Positions 15,691-24,871 of a DNA stretch of 64,000 nt are shown piece after piece. The notes under the pieces were generated by a model. That model was not told where the DNA came from. It saw only the letters and a list, made by a program, of their open reading frames with translations, and did not search any database. Origin of the DNA: JANXQE01 sp035294005. GTDB taxonomy: Bacteria > Verrucomicrobiota > Verrucomicrobiia > Limisphaerales > UBA8199. The position numbers were made by a program, and so were the translations under genes. The stretch lies in contig DATGLT010000445.1 in assembly GCA_035294005.1 (NCBI GenBank), positions 4,748 through 68,747 of the forward strand, given 5' to 3'. The stretch's first letter is position 1. Every line of letters starts with the position of its first letter.

Positions 15691-17778
15691 GTGAACACGG
15701 ACTCCGTTTCCGCCGAACCACGCAAGCCCAACAGGCTGTCCAAAGAGAAGTCACCTTACCTGCTGCAACACCAGTTTAACCCGGTCGACTGGTATGCGTG
15801 GGGAGCCGAGGCGTTCGAGTCCGCGAAAAGGCTGGATCGACCCATTTTCCTCAGCATCGGCTATTCAACCTGCCACTGGTGCCACGTCATGGAGCGTGAG
15901 TCGTTCGAGAACGAAGCCGTAGCCAAATTCCTCAATGAGCACTTTGTCAGCATCAAAGTGGATCGCGAAGAACGCCCTGATGTGGACAAGATTTACATGA
16001 GTTTCGTTCAAGCCACCACCGGCCAGGGCGGGTGGCCTTTGAATGTGTTCCTGACCCCGGAGCTCAAACCATTTTTTGGAGGCACTTATTTCCCGCCCTC
16101 AAATAACCACGGCCGGCCGGGGTTTCTACAGTTGCTCCAGCAAATCGCCGAACTTTGGGCCAACCGACGGCAGGACATCAGCGGGTCTGCCGAGGAAATT
16201 CATTCCAAGCTCCAAAGGGCCGCGGCAACCGGGCTGCAACCCGAAGACCGTTTTCTTTCCCAGGAAGTTCTGCGCCACGCCGGGCTGGCTTTCAAAGATA
16301 GTTACGACTCCGTCCACGGTGGATTTGGAGGCGCCCCGAAGTTCCCGCAACCGAGTCAGCCGGAGTTCCTCCTCCGATACGCGAAGAGATTTCACGACCA
16401 GGAAGCTACGCAAATGGTTCTTCACACGTGTGACGCAATGGCGGCCGGAGGAATTCATGATCAGCTTGGCGGCGGGTTCGCGCGCTATTCTGTCGACGCG
16501 CAGTGGCTCGTCCCTCACTTCGAGAAAATGCTGTACGACAACGCACAACTGGCGCACCTGTTCCTGGACGCCTTCCTGGTCAGCGGCTCACACCACCATG
16601 CTTCCGTCGTCAGGGACGTTCTCGATTATGTGCTGCGCGACATGACCCATCCCCAGGGCGGCTTTTACTCCGCCGAAGACGCCGACAGCGAAGGGCACGA
16701 AGGAAAGTACTATTGCTGGACACGACAGGAACTCTCGAAGCTGCTCACGGCCGAGGAGTTTAATATCGGAACGAAATATTTCGGAATCACCGAACGCGGG
16801 AATTTCCTCGATCATAGCCACCCTCACCCATTGCCGGGACAAAATGTTTTAAGTATGGCGCATCCGAAGCTCCGGCCTCAGGACGAGGAACTGCTGGATT
16901 CGGCCAGGCGCAAGATGATTGCCGAGCGCGCCAAGCGGGTGCGCCCTCATTTGGATGACAAAATATTGGTTTCCTGGAACGGGTTGATGTTGGGAGCCAT
17001 GGCTCGGGCCGCCGTTGTGCTGGGCGAAGCCCGCTACCGGAACGCCGCGGAGACAAACCTGGCTTTCCTCCAAACGCGGCTGTGGGAGGCCCAAAGCCGC
17101 ACCCTGTACCACCGATGGCGCGATGGCCAGCGCGATTCCGTCCAGTTGCTCGACGGGTACGCCTTTTTACTGTCAGGCGTGCTTGACCTGTACGAAGCGA
17201 CGGTCGAACCCAAACACCTGGAATTTGCGCTATCCCTCGCCGGTGCGATGCTCGAGAAATTTTACGATTCCCAGAACGGCGGCTTTTGGCAGGCAACCGC
17301 GGGCACCCCGGATCTCATATTGCGCATGAAAGAGGATTATGACGGCGCCGAGCCTTCCGGGAATTCGGTTGCATGCCTGGCGTTGTTGAAGCTGGGCAAA
17401 ATCGCCGGAAAACCGGAATTTACGGCGGCGGCGGAGAAAACGCTGCGCCTCTTTTCCTCGCGGCTGGAACAATTCCCGCAGGCGGTGCCCTACATGCTCC
17501 AAGCCCTTGATTTTTCATTGGAAGAACCCAAACGCGCCGTGGTGGCGGGCGAACCAGGCAAAGACGACACCGCTTCACTGCTGCATGCCGTGCATTCAGT
17601 TTTCGAACCGAACAAGGTCGTGTTAGGCAACCTTGGGCACGTCGAGGCGTTCGCTCAAACGCTGCCGGCAAAGGACCATGCCTTGCTATACCTTTGCACG
17701 GGAAATGCCTGCCAGGCGCCCACCCGCGATTCCGCCGCCATAACAAGCCTCCTGCGCGGTGAAAACCGAGTCAAATGA
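15691..17778 (+). CDS. DUF255 thioredoxin-domain protein (YyaL/SPATA20 family)
   Basis: A roughly 695-residue cytoplasmic protein of the YyaL/spermatogenesis-associated protein 20 family. The N-terminal DUF255 thioredoxin-like domain has NRLSKEKSPYLLQHQFNPVDW and the redox-like motif STCHWCHVMERESF. An (alpha/alpha)6 barrel resembling N-acyl-glucosamine epimerases follows, with GGFGGAPKFPQPS, LVPHFEKMLYDNAQL and YYCWTRQEL. The biochemical function is unsettled. The start is uncertain: a GTG at 15691 gives a compact N-terminus, while GTG 15652 adds 13 residues. It is convergent with the Rrf2 gene, with 16 bases between stops. Confidence 0.9.
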   Translation: MNTDSVSAEPRKPNRLSKEKSPYLLQHQFNPVDWYAWGAEAFESAKRLDRPIFLSIGYSTCHWCHVMERESFENEAVAKFLNEHFVSIKVDREERPDVDKIYMSFVQATTGQGGWPLNVFLTPELKPFFGGTYFPPSNNHGRPGFLQLLQQIAELWANRRQDISGSAEEIHSKLQRAAATGLQPEDRFLSQEVLRHAGLAFKDSYDSVHGGFGGAPKFPQPSQPEFLLRYAKRFHDQEATQMVLHTCDAMAAGGIHDQLGGGFARYSVDAQWLVPHFEKMLYDNAQLAHLFLDAFLVSGSHHHASVVRDVLDYVLRDMTHPQGGFYSAEDADSEGHEGKYYCWTRQELSKLLTAEEFNIGTKYFGITERGNFLDHSHPHPLPGQNVLSMAHPKLRPQDEELLDSARRKMIAERAKRVRPHLDDKILVSWNGLMLGAMARAAVVLGEARYRNAAETNLAFLQTRLWEAQSRTLYHRWRDGQRDSVQLLDGYAFLLSGVLDLYEATVEPKHLEFALSLAGAMLEKFYDSQNGGFWQATAGTPDLILRMKEDYDGAEPSGNSVACLALLKLGKIAGKPEFTAAAEKTLRLFSSRLEQFPQAVPYMLQALDFSLEEPKRAVVAGEPGKDDTASLLHAVHSVFEPNKVVLGNLGHVEAFAQTLPAKDHALLYLCTGNACQAPTRDSAAITSLLRGENRVK

Positions 17779-17794
17779 GCTCGAGTCCACGAAT

Positions 17795-18214
17795 TCAGAT
17801 GTAGTACATCTTTTCTTTTTCGGAACTTTCCTCGAGCAGTCTTTGAAACGTGATGCCGGCCGCCGCCGATTCGAGACTTTCCTTGAGCCGATGCCAGGCT
17901 CGCCGCAATTCCGGCGGACACTCGGGATCGGACAACGCGGGGGTGTCAAACACAGTGCCGTTGACGGCGCGAAGCACATCCGCAAGTGTGATTTCCGCCG
18001 GAGGGCGGGCCAGGAGATAACCGCCTTCTTTTCCTCGGAGGCTGCGCGCGATGCCCTGGGACTTCAACTCAATGAGAATTTGAACCAGGTAGTTGCCGGG
18101 AATGCTCTGCTCGTCGGCCAGGTCTTCCACACGAACCGCCGTGCCCATTGCGAAATGGCGGGCCAGTCCAAGTACCGCGCGGGCCGCGTAATCAGTCTTT
18201 ACCGAGAGCTTCAC
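17795..18214 (-). CDS. Rrf2-family transcriptional regulator
   Basis: A 139-residue winged-helix regulator of the Rrf2 family (IscR, NsrR, CymR relatives). It begins KLSVKTDYAARAVLGLARH and has the recognition region IPGNYLVQILIELKSQG and the wing RGKEGGYLLARPP. Only one cysteine (DPECPPEL) is visible in the region where IscR and NsrR carry three cluster-binding cysteines, so iron-sulfur binding is doubtful; a CymR-like protein-partner mode is possible. The start is a GTG at 18214, since an in-frame stop lies just upstream. The target genes are unknown. Confidence 0.88.
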   Translation of the reverse strand: MKLSVKTDYAARAVLGLARHFAMGTAVRVEDLADEQSIPGNYLVQILIELKSQGIARSLRGKEGGYLLARPPAEITLADVLRAVNGTVFDTPALSDPECPPELRRAWHRLKESLESAAAGITFQRLLEESSEKEKMYYI

Positions 18215-18266
18215 CAGCCAAACTTATGCAGCCATCTCACGATCTGCAATGGTGAAGGGTTCACGG

Positions 18267-19322
18267 TCAAAGGTTTCGATCGAGCCATTCAAGGGTGCGG
18301 TTCCACATGGCCTGGGTGTACACATGTCCAAGGCCGGGGTAGATGATGCTTTGGAACGCGGTTGGTTTGCCATAGAGCCGGTAAGCGGGCAACACGGCTG
18401 CTTCGATGTGACGGACGCCGTCAACCGGTGAACCGGCGTCCTGGTCGCCGGTTTGGAATAAGACAGGCCGCGGAGCAATGAGAGAGATAACAGCCTCGGT
18501 ATCGAAATGGGAGAGAACTCCCGGGACGAAGTAATAAATGCCGTGAGCCTTGAGCTCCTGGTGCCGGATCAGATCCTGGTAACGGGTCATGCACGCCACG
18601 GCGACGCCCGTCTTGAGGCGATCGTCGAGCGCCATCAGCCACCAGGACCGGGTAGCGCCCATGCTGATGCCGGTAACTGCCAGCCGATTGGTATCCACCT
18701 CCGCTCGCGAGGCCAGGTAATCCAGGGCCATGAGGTCATCGCGCAGAATCATCCCCCACAAAGTGCGCCCTACCCAAAGATTGAATTTGCTGGCTGTGGA
18801 TTCGCCGGCGGAGCCCTTTTCTTCAGGCCCGCCCGGGCCGGCTCCATTGCGTTCGCCAAAACAATACGCATCGATCCCGACCACCACGAAGCCGCTGCGG
18901 GCCAGGGCCGGTCCTGGAGCTTCCGGAGTGTGGCGCGCCTGGAAGAGCTCCTCTTTGCCGATATCGTATTCACCGCCATGCCAATGGCAAAACAAGATTC
19001 CAGGAGCTTTGCCCGAGAGCTTTGAAGGAAGTATAAGATAGCCCGGCACCGTTGCTCCCGCCCCGTTATCAAACATGAACTTTTCCACGCGGTATTCACC
19101 GTGGTCTTCACGCGAAACCACCGAGACACTGGGCACCGGCGGTCGGGGCGGCAGCTTGCCCAACAAGTTCCAGAGCGTGGCCCTGATTTTTTTGCGCTCG
19201 GCCTCCCATTGCTCTTGAGAGGCAGGCACCGTGAAAGCCGGCGCCAGCTGCGAACTTTGCAGCCAGCGTTCGGGAGCTGTTCCGTTTGTTTGGGCCATCA
19301 ATGTATGCGTTCCCGACAGCAC
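18267..19322 (-). CDS. Secreted alpha/beta-hydrolase (acetyl-xylan-esterase-like)
   Basis: A 351-residue alpha/beta-hydrolase. The nucleophile elbow is GISMGATRSW, the acid is probably in FQTGDQDAGSP, and the His is in YPGLGHVYT. ILFCHWHGGEYDIGKEEL supplies the oxyanion region. This pattern fits acetyl-xylan-esterase/dienelactone-hydrolase-like enzymes that are abundant in verrucomicrobia. The GTG at 19322 starts inside a hydrophobic segment (VLSGTHTLMAQ). The frame stays open upstream and would complete a signal peptide from about 19361, where only a CTG is available. The real start is therefore uncertain. It lies 54 bases downstream of ligA. Confidence 0.8.
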   Translation of the reverse strand: MLSGTHTLMAQTNGTAPERWLQSSQLAPAFTVPASQEQWEAERKKIRATLWNLLGKLPPRPPVPSVSVVSREDHGEYRVEKFMFDNGAGATVPGYLILPSKLSGKAPGILFCHWHGGEYDIGKEELFQARHTPEAPGPALARSGFVVVGIDAYCFGERNGAGPGGPEEKGSAGESTASKFNLWVGRTLWGMILRDDLMALDYLASRAEVDTNRLAVTGISMGATRSWWLMALDDRLKTGVAVACMTRYQDLIRHQELKAHGIYYFVPGVLSHFDTEAVISLIAPRPVLFQTGDQDAGSPVDGVRHIEAAVLPAYRLYGKPTAFQSIIYPGLGHVYTQAMWNRTLEWLDRNL

Positions 19323-19375
19323 AAGTGTCGCCGTAACACAGTTGAGAGTTGAACTTTTCAGATAAAGAAACGCCC

Positions 19376-21421
19376 TTACTTCGGCAGCAACTCCAGCAAT
19401 TCGGCTTCGTTGAGAATCCGAACCCCAAGTTTTTGGGCTTTCTCGAGCTTGGAACCGGCTTCCTCGCCGGCGACGACATAATCGGTTTTGTTGCTGACAC
19501 TGCCGCTGACCTTTCCGCCGGCTGCTTCGATTTTGGCCGCAGCCTCTTCGCGCTTCAAATGAGGCAAAGTCCCCGTGAGCACGAACGTCTTACCCGTCAT
19601 GGGGCCCTCGGCCGCTTTGGGCTGGTAAAGCTCTGAGGCGAAGTTGAGACCGGCTCTGCGCAGGCGCTCCAGAAGCTTTCGGTTTCGCGGATCTCCATGC
19701 CATTGCAAGATGCTATTGGCGATGACCTCTCCGACGTCTTCACAAGAAGTCAATTGGTCAACGCTGGCCGCGAACACCTCGTCGAGGGAGGCGAAACCAC
19801 GTCCCAGCGCCTTGGCCACGCCCGCGCCGACGTGCAGGATGCCCAACCCGTAGAGAACCCGCCATGCGTCCCGTGCCCTGCTCGCCTCGACACCATCGAG
19901 GAAATTCTTCGCGGACTTCTCGCCCATGCGTTCCAGGCCCGACACTTCGTGCAGTTTGAGAGAATAAAGGTCGGCAACGTCGCGGACCAGCCCCTGGGAA
20001 ACCAGCTGGCGGACCAGCACTTCGCCTCCGCCTTCAATGTCCATGGCGCCCCTGGAGCACCAGTGTTCAATGCGGCCGCGGACCTGCGCGGGACAATCGG
20101 GGTTGGTGCAACGCCATACCACGCTCTCGCCCCCCTCGGTGCCGCCTCCGCCTGTCCGCGAGACTTTGGAGCCGCACTCGGGGCAGGTGCTGGGAAACCG
20201 GAACGGGATTTCCTTCCCGGTGCGCTTTGTCAAAACCACATCCACGACTGCGGGAATGACTTCTCCAGCCTTTTCAATCGTGACTGTATCTCCAATGCGG
20301 ATGTCCTTCAGTCGAAGGTAGTCCTCGTTATGCAAAGTCGCGCGGCTGATGGTGCTGCCTGCAAGAAACACCGGTTCCAACTCGGCAACCGGAGTCAGTG
20401 CGCCGGTTCGCCCTACCTGCACGGTTACCGACTTGAGCTTGGTTTCGGCCTGTTCGGCCGCGTACTTATAAGCGATGGCCCACCGCGGTGCTTTGGAGGT
20501 GAACCCAACGCGTTCGCGCTGCGCAAACGAATTCAGTTTGATCACAGCTCCGTCCGTTTCATAAGCAAAATTGCGCCGCATCTCGTCCAGCCCATTGACG
20601 GCTGAGGTTAACTCATCCGCTGTGGAGCAACGCCACGTCTTTTCTGGCGTGCGGAATCCAAGTGATTTGAGCCATGCCAGCATATCGCTCTGGGTTTGCG
20701 GCAAAGCCGAGACCCCTTCCACATGCCCCATTCCATAAAGCACAATGTCGAGAGGGCGTTTTGCAACGATCCGGGGATCCAGCTGTTTCAGGGAGCCAGC
20801 CGCGGCATTTCTAGGATTGGCGAACGTTTCTTCCCCGGCTGCTTTTCGCTGAGCGTTTAATCGCTCGAACCCTGCCTTGGTCAGGTAAACCTCGCCCCGG
20901 ACCTCCAGAACGGAGGGGATCGTCGTGGATTTCGCCGCGCGAAGCCTGGCGGGGATGCTGCGAATCGTCCTGAGATTGACGGTGATATCGTCACCGACCG
21001 TTCCATCGCCTCGGGTTGCGCCACAGGTGAAACGCCCGTCTTCATACCGGAGGTTGATGGCCAGCCCGTCAATTTTAGGTTCCACCACCCAGTCCAGAGT
21101 TTCATTGGGCAAGAGCCGCTGAACACGCTGGACGAACTCGCGGAGTTCCTGTTGCGAATAGGTGTTGTCCAGGCTGGTCATGGGTTTGAGATGGCGGACA
21201 GGCTTGAATTCCTTCAGCGGCTGTCCCCCCACGCGCTGAGTCGGTGAATCTGGACTGACCAGTTGCGGAAAGGAGGTTTCCAGGTCGACCAATTCTCGAT
21301 ACAGCCTGTCGTATTCCTGGTCCGTGATGGTGGGCTGGGCCAGGACATAATAGGCGTGGTCGTGGTGACCGATTTCCTCAACCAGCTTGGAGTGGCGCGC
21401 CTGGGCGTCCTTGAGCGTCAT
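19376..21421 (-). CDS. ligA: NAD-dependent DNA ligase LigA
   Basis: LigA seals nicks in replication and repair using NAD+. The 681-residue protein has all domains: Ia (about 1-70), the adenylation domain with nucleophile Lys116 in VVEPKIDGLAINLRYEDG, and an OB fold. A zinc finger (CPECGSK, later WRCTNPDC) with a glycine-rich insertion GGGGTEGGE between the cysteine pairs comes next. A helix-hairpin-helix region and a C-terminal BRCT domain (TGKTFVLTGTLPHLKREEA to the end) complete it. ATG 21421 is the family start. Confidence 0.97.
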   Translation of the reverse strand: MTLKDAQARHSKLVEEIGHHDHAYYVLAQPTITDQEYDRLYRELVDLETSFPQLVSPDSPTQRVGGQPLKEFKPVRHLKPMTSLDNTYSQQELREFVQRVQRLLPNETLDWVVEPKIDGLAINLRYEDGRFTCGATRGDGTVGDDITVNLRTIRSIPARLRAAKSTTIPSVLEVRGEVYLTKAGFERLNAQRKAAGEETFANPRNAAAGSLKQLDPRIVAKRPLDIVLYGMGHVEGVSALPQTQSDMLAWLKSLGFRTPEKTWRCSTADELTSAVNGLDEMRRNFAYETDGAVIKLNSFAQRERVGFTSKAPRWAIAYKYAAEQAETKLKSVTVQVGRTGALTPVAELEPVFLAGSTISRATLHNEDYLRLKDIRIGDTVTIEKAGEVIPAVVDVVLTKRTGKEIPFRFPSTCPECGSKVSRTGGGGTEGGESVVWRCTNPDCPAQVRGRIEHWCSRGAMDIEGGGEVLVRQLVSQGLVRDVADLYSLKLHEVSGLERMGEKSAKNFLDGVEASRARDAWRVLYGLGILHVGAGVAKALGRGFASLDEVFAASVDQLTSCEDVGEVIANSILQWHGDPRNRKLLERLRRAGLNFASELYQPKAAEGPMTGKTFVLTGTLPHLKREEAAAKIEAAGGKVSGSVSNKTDYVVAGEEAGSKLEKAQKLGVRILNEAELLELLPK

Positions 21422-21467
21422 GCCAAAACTTCCATAACCTGCAGTTTCCTGCGTTGGCGCAGCTGCG

Positions 21468-22232
21468 CTAAGTCCTGCCTCGTTTCGTCCCGATAAAAGC
21501 GTAGCGGGCGTGAGTCAGGCCATTGACCACCGCATTCAAGTAGTATTTGAACCCGCTGGATGTGTTCACGCGTTTGACCTCGAGCGGCAGGGATGCCTGG
21601 CGGAAAAATTCTTTGTAGTCGCGAAGCGAGTAGAATCGCTCGTTAACGCCCGTTTCGACTAATTTCGCCATCATCTTGGCGCGGGATTTGATTTTTACCA
21701 GGGGCCACACGGGCTCGCGAATGGCGACGAACTGACCGCCCGGCTTGAGCAACCGTTTCACTTCCCGTAGGACCTGAACGATGTTGGCCGAGTCGTGCAG
21801 GACTGCCGAGCAAACAACAAAATCGAAGTGGTTGTTGGGAAAATCCAACTTGTGAAAATCGCCGGGCATCCGCGTGATCTTTGCCGTGTGCGCCTTGCGC
21901 AGGCGAAAAATGCGCGGCGCCTGCTCTTTGAGCAGTCGCGGGGCGAAGTCAGTGGTGATGACCTCGACAACTTTGGGCAGCTTTGAGAGCTCGGCGCTGA
22001 GCCAGGCCCCCCCGGCCCCGATTTCCAGGATCCTGCCTCGAAATTCGAGGCGGCATTTCCTGGTCAGGAACGGAATGAACTTCGGCAAGTCCTCCTGGAC
22101 AGAGCGCAGCCACTCAGCTTCGGCATCCGGCGGCCGATCCATGCTGGCGGCGGATTCCCGGATCGCCACCAGCCGCTGGTGCGCGTAGCGCGACAGGTAC
22201 TCTTTCTTTTCGATGTATTTGGACTCGCTCAT
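21468..22232 (-). CDS. Class I SAM-dependent methyltransferase
   Basis: A 254-residue methyltransferase with motif I GRILEIGAGGAWLSAEL, an acidic motif II in VITTDFAP, the post-motif FDFVVCSAVLHD and motif VKRLLKPGGQFVAIREP. The substrate is unknown. The Met at 22232 (MSESKYIEKKEYLSRYAHQR) begins a charged helical N-terminus. It lies 46 bases upstream of ligA on the same strand, so the two may be co-transcribed. The methyltransferase domain resembles the UbiE/COG2226 type, and it could modify a lipid, glycan or small molecule. Confidence 0.82.
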   Translation of the reverse strand: MSESKYIEKKEYLSRYAHQRLVAIRESAASMDRPPDAEAEWLRSVQEDLPKFIPFLTRKCRLEFRGRILEIGAGGAWLSAELSKLPKVVEVITTDFAPRLLKEQAPRIFRLRKAHTAKITRMPGDFHKLDFPNNHFDFVVCSAVLHDSANIVQVLREVKRLLKPGGQFVAIREPVWPLVKIKSRAKMMAKLVETGVNERFYSLRDYKEFFRQASLPLEVKRVNTSSGFKYYLNAVVNGLTHARYAFIGTKRGRT

Positions 22233-22332
22233 CGCCCGATCGCAACGGCCACAAAATAGGTCGGCGCGGCTGGCCGTGCAATCGGCTTTTTTCCGGTGCG
22301 GTCCCGTGCTGAAAACAGGCCGAGGCCGTTGT

Positions 22333-22845
22333 TCAGTGGCCGTTCCCGTTCTCCGGACCCGCCTTTGAACGCGTTCGTTGTTCGCTGAAGAATCTTTGCA
22401 ACAGGGCCCTACATTCCGCCTCGCGCACCCCGCCCGTGATTTCGCACCTGTGATTCAAAGTCGGAAACTGCAGCAAGTTCAAAGCGCTGCCCGCAGCGCC
22501 CCCTTTAGGATCGCTGGCACCGAAGACCACTCTTGCAAGCCGCACGTGAACAATCGCCCCGGCGCACATGGGACAAGGCTCCTTGGAAACATACAACGTG
22601 CAGTCGGTCAATCGCCAGTCGCCCAAAGCCTCTTCCGCCTGGGTAACAGCCAGCATCTCGGCATGGGCGGTGGCATCTTTAAGCAATTCAACCTGGTTAT
22701 ATGCGCGGGCGATGATATGGCCTTCGCGCACGATCACCGCGCCTACGGGAACTTCCTCCGCGGCGTACGCCTTCGTCGCCTGGCGCAAAGCTTCCCCCAT
22801 AAAGTAGTGGTCGCTTTGAAGGTCGATGATCGGCTCGTCCGGCAT
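22333..22845 (-). CDS. tadA: tRNA-specific adenosine deaminase TadA
   Basis: TadA deaminates the wobble adenosine to inosine in tRNA-Arg(ACG). The product is 170 residues with the cytidine-deaminase zinc site: His and catalytic Glu in DATAHAEMLAV, and the cysteines in EPCPMCAGAIVHVRLARV. VPVGAVIV and KGGAAGSALNLL also match TadA. ATG 22845 gives the family-like beginning; the frame is open to 22986 but that part overlaps the Nudix gene. It starts four bases after the Nudix stop, so the two are probably co-transcribed. Confidence 0.94.
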   Translation of the reverse strand: MPDEPIIDLQSDHYFMGEALRQATKAYAAEEVPVGAVIVREGHIIARAYNQVELLKDATAHAEMLAVTQAEEALGDWRLTDCTLYVSKEPCPMCAGAIVHVRLARVVFGASDPKGGAAGSALNLLQFPTLNHRCEITGGVREAECRALLQRFFSEQRTRSKAGPENGNGH

Positions 22846-22849
22846 TGCG

Positions 22850-23365
22850 CTAAGGTGCGGGGAATCGCGGTTGAGCCGGCCAAGCCTCTTCCAGTGTCCA
22901 GTTGTAAGTCCCGTCGTCCTGATACCGGCAGTGCGCCGCGAAAAAGCCGCCGCGGTACTGCCAAAACCAGGGCCAGATGCGTTCACGGTCCGTCTCCGGC
23001 AATTCCAAGGTCATCAGTTCCTCGCGCCGGATAAACTCAAACCTGCCTTCGCGATGAGGCGCCGGGAGGGTATTGAGCTTTGGTTTGACCTCAAAAAGAA
23101 ACATCAACCAATGGTGCCCCCGGTACCCGCGCTCGCTGACGATTCCGGCCAGGTGCAAATCCGAAACCGAAATAGTCACCTGCATCTCCTCCCGTGCCTC
23201 GCGGCAGGCACAAGCATACGGTGACTCTCCATCATCGGTCTGCAGTTTCCCCCCGCACGGGCTCCACAGCCCCAGGTTCGGTTCCTGTCCGCGTTTCATC
23301 AGCAAAATCTCGTCTCTGTCATTGAAACAATACAACAGCGTCGAGATCTTGTAGGGCATCGTCAT
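22850..23365 (-). CDS. Nudix hydrolase with a non-canonical Nudix box
   Basis: A 171-residue Nudix-fold protein. It begins MTMPYKISTLLYCFNDRDEI, with LLMKRGQEPNLGLWSPCGGK leading to the Nudix box. The catalytic helix REAREEMQ keeps the Arg-Glu-x-x-Glu-Glu core, so metal-dependent hydrolysis is plausible. However, the box has two extra residues between the Gly and the first Glu (GKLQTDDGE) and a Gln in place of the usual Gly after the Glu pair. It is similar to MutT-like 8-oxo-dGTP hydrolases, but the substrate is unknown. A second in-frame ATG lies at 23359. tadA follows after four bases. Confidence 0.83.
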   Translation of the reverse strand: MTMPYKISTLLYCFNDRDEILLMKRGQEPNLGLWSPCGGKLQTDDGESPYACACREAREEMQVTISVSDLHLAGIVSERGYRGHHWLMFLFEVKPKLNTLPAPHREGRFEFIRREELMTLELPETDRERIWPWFWQYRGGFFAAHCRYQDDGTYNWTLEEAWPAQPRFPAP

Positions 23366-23386
23366 TGATCGGGGCAGCGGGCCGCA

Positions 23387-24679
23387 TTAGCGCTTCTCGA
23401 CGCAGTAAAGGTTCTTGGCAGTCCGGATAAACAGTCCGCCGCCCGCGACGGCGATGGAAGCGCGCACGGGTGATTCGCCCATTGGGATAGTGGCCAAAAC
23501 TTTGAACTCTTCACCTGCCGAAAGCACAACGGCTGTGCCGCTCTCGCTGATGCAATAAATCTTCCCATCGGCGCCCGTTGGGGAAGCTCGAAAGATTTCG
23601 TGAATGCCGAGGTTGCCCTGCCAGATCTTCTGTCCGGTTCGCGGCTGGAGGCACGTAAGGACCTGGCGGTCCCCATCGAGCACGAACAAGCGGTCACGGT
23701 AGACCAGGGGCGTACAGCAGTCCGAAGGAAAGTCGCTGAATTTCCAGAGCGTGTGCGTCGTCGTGACCAGGCCCTGGCCGCCGTCCTTGATGGCCAGCAC
23801 CGGGTCACGCTTGGGTCCACAGGCGAACACGATTCCGTCGAAGGCGACTGGCGACGGCACGATCCGCCAAAACGGTTCATGCTTGTCGTTCAACCCCCCG
23901 CAGCGCCAAATTTCCGCCCCGTCCTCTGCTTTGTGAGCTGTCACATAATTGCCGCCCACGACAATGATTTCAGTTCCTGCGCCGGTCTCGAGCGGCAACG
24001 GCGTTGTATACGCTTCCTGCGCTTCGCTGAACGCATCGGTGTCGCGCACGTGGCGCCATAACTTGTCGCCGGTTGCAGGATCCAAACAAAGAAGATACGA
24101 CTCGCGGTCAGGCCGCCCGTCCTGTGCGTGGGAATATTCCACTTTCCGCTGTTGCAGCACCTCGACGTAAAGCTTTCCCCGGTACAACATCGGGCTGGAT
24201 CCGTAAATCCAGTTAACGGCGAATCGGCCGTACTCCGTCGCCAGATTGCGGTGCCAGATTTCCTTGCCTGAAAAATCAAACGCAGCGAGATCCCCGGTTG
24301 CGAACAGAATAAAAACCCGGTTCCCGTCCGTTGCGGGTGAAGGCGAGGCCGTATTGTTGCGGCCTTTGTCAAAATCACCCGTGCTCACTTTGCGTTTCCA
24401 CCGGGCGCCTCCCGTTTTGCGGTCCAGGCAAAGCAGCCAGAGAGCCTTTTCGTCGTCCGGGCTTGAAACGAACACAGAGTCGCCCCAGACGACCGGTGTC
24501 GCCCCGCTGTAACCTGGCATGGGCGTTGTCCAGGCGATATTCTCCGTTCTGGTCCACTGGCTCGGCAGGTTCTCCTCGGTTGTTGAGCCGTTGAAAGAAG
24601 GCCCTCGCCATTGCGGCCAATTTTCCGCCTCCGAAATTGAGACGAATGCCAGGAAAGCAAGCAGAACAAAGGGTTTCAT
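23387..24679 (-). CDS. Secreted PQQ-like beta-propeller protein (BamB-like)
   Basis: A 430-residue exported protein: signal peptide MKPFVLLAFLAFVSISEA, then the family-typical WPQWRGPSFNGSTTEENLP. The body is a repeated WD-like blade pattern with motifs such as LLCLDRKTGGARWKRKV, DLAAFDFSGKEIWHRNLA, LLCLDPATGDKLWRHVRD and LTCLQPRTGQKIWQGNL, each with the tryptophan-docking Ala/Gly-x-Asp-x-x-Thr-Gly-x-x-x-Trp. It belongs to the PQQ_2/BamB fold group, which is very common in planctomycetes and verrucomicrobia. A catalytic quinone site is not evident, so it is more likely structural or binding. ATG 24679 is chosen because of the signal peptide. Confidence 0.88.
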   Translation of the reverse strand: MKPFVLLAFLAFVSISEAENWPQWRGPSFNGSTTEENLPSQWTRTENIAWTTPMPGYSGATPVVWGDSVFVSSPDDEKALWLLCLDRKTGGARWKRKVSTGDFDKGRNNTASPSPATDGNRVFILFATGDLAAFDFSGKEIWHRNLATEYGRFAVNWIYGSSPMLYRGKLYVEVLQQRKVEYSHAQDGRPDRESYLLCLDPATGDKLWRHVRDTDAFSEAQEAYTTPLPLETGAGTEIIVVGGNYVTAHKAEDGAEIWRCGGLNDKHEPFWRIVPSPVAFDGIVFACGPKRDPVLAIKDGGQGLVTTTHTLWKFSDFPSDCCTPLVYRDRLFVLDGDRQVLTCLQPRTGQKIWQGNLGIHEIFRASPTGADGKIYCISESGTAVVLSAGEEFKVLATIPMGESPVRASIAVAGGGLFIRTAKNLYCVEKR

Positions 24680-24832
24680 AGCGGTGTCAAATGACTGGAA
24701 CAAAGTCCGGTATGGGTTGAACTCTAAAACGTGAGCGTTGAAGGTCAAGAGCGCCTATCCTGATTCTGACAACCGGGACGGCGCAATCGGCCCATTGCCC
24801 TCCCTTAAAATTCCGTTGCCACTGCAGCCGGA

Positions 24833-24871
24833 ATGATTAGCATCAGCCTCCCCGCCGCCGGGCGGGGATGA
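24833..24871 (+). other. Possible 12-codon leader ORF before leuB
   Basis: ATG 24833 to TGA 24871 encodes 12 residues beginning MISISL, i.e. two Ile and one Leu in six codons. It ends inside the terminator-like hairpin and seven bases before the leuB ATG. A branched-chain amino-acid leader peptide is imaginable, but so short an ORF could be chance and there is no strong ribosome site upstream. Confidence 0.25.
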
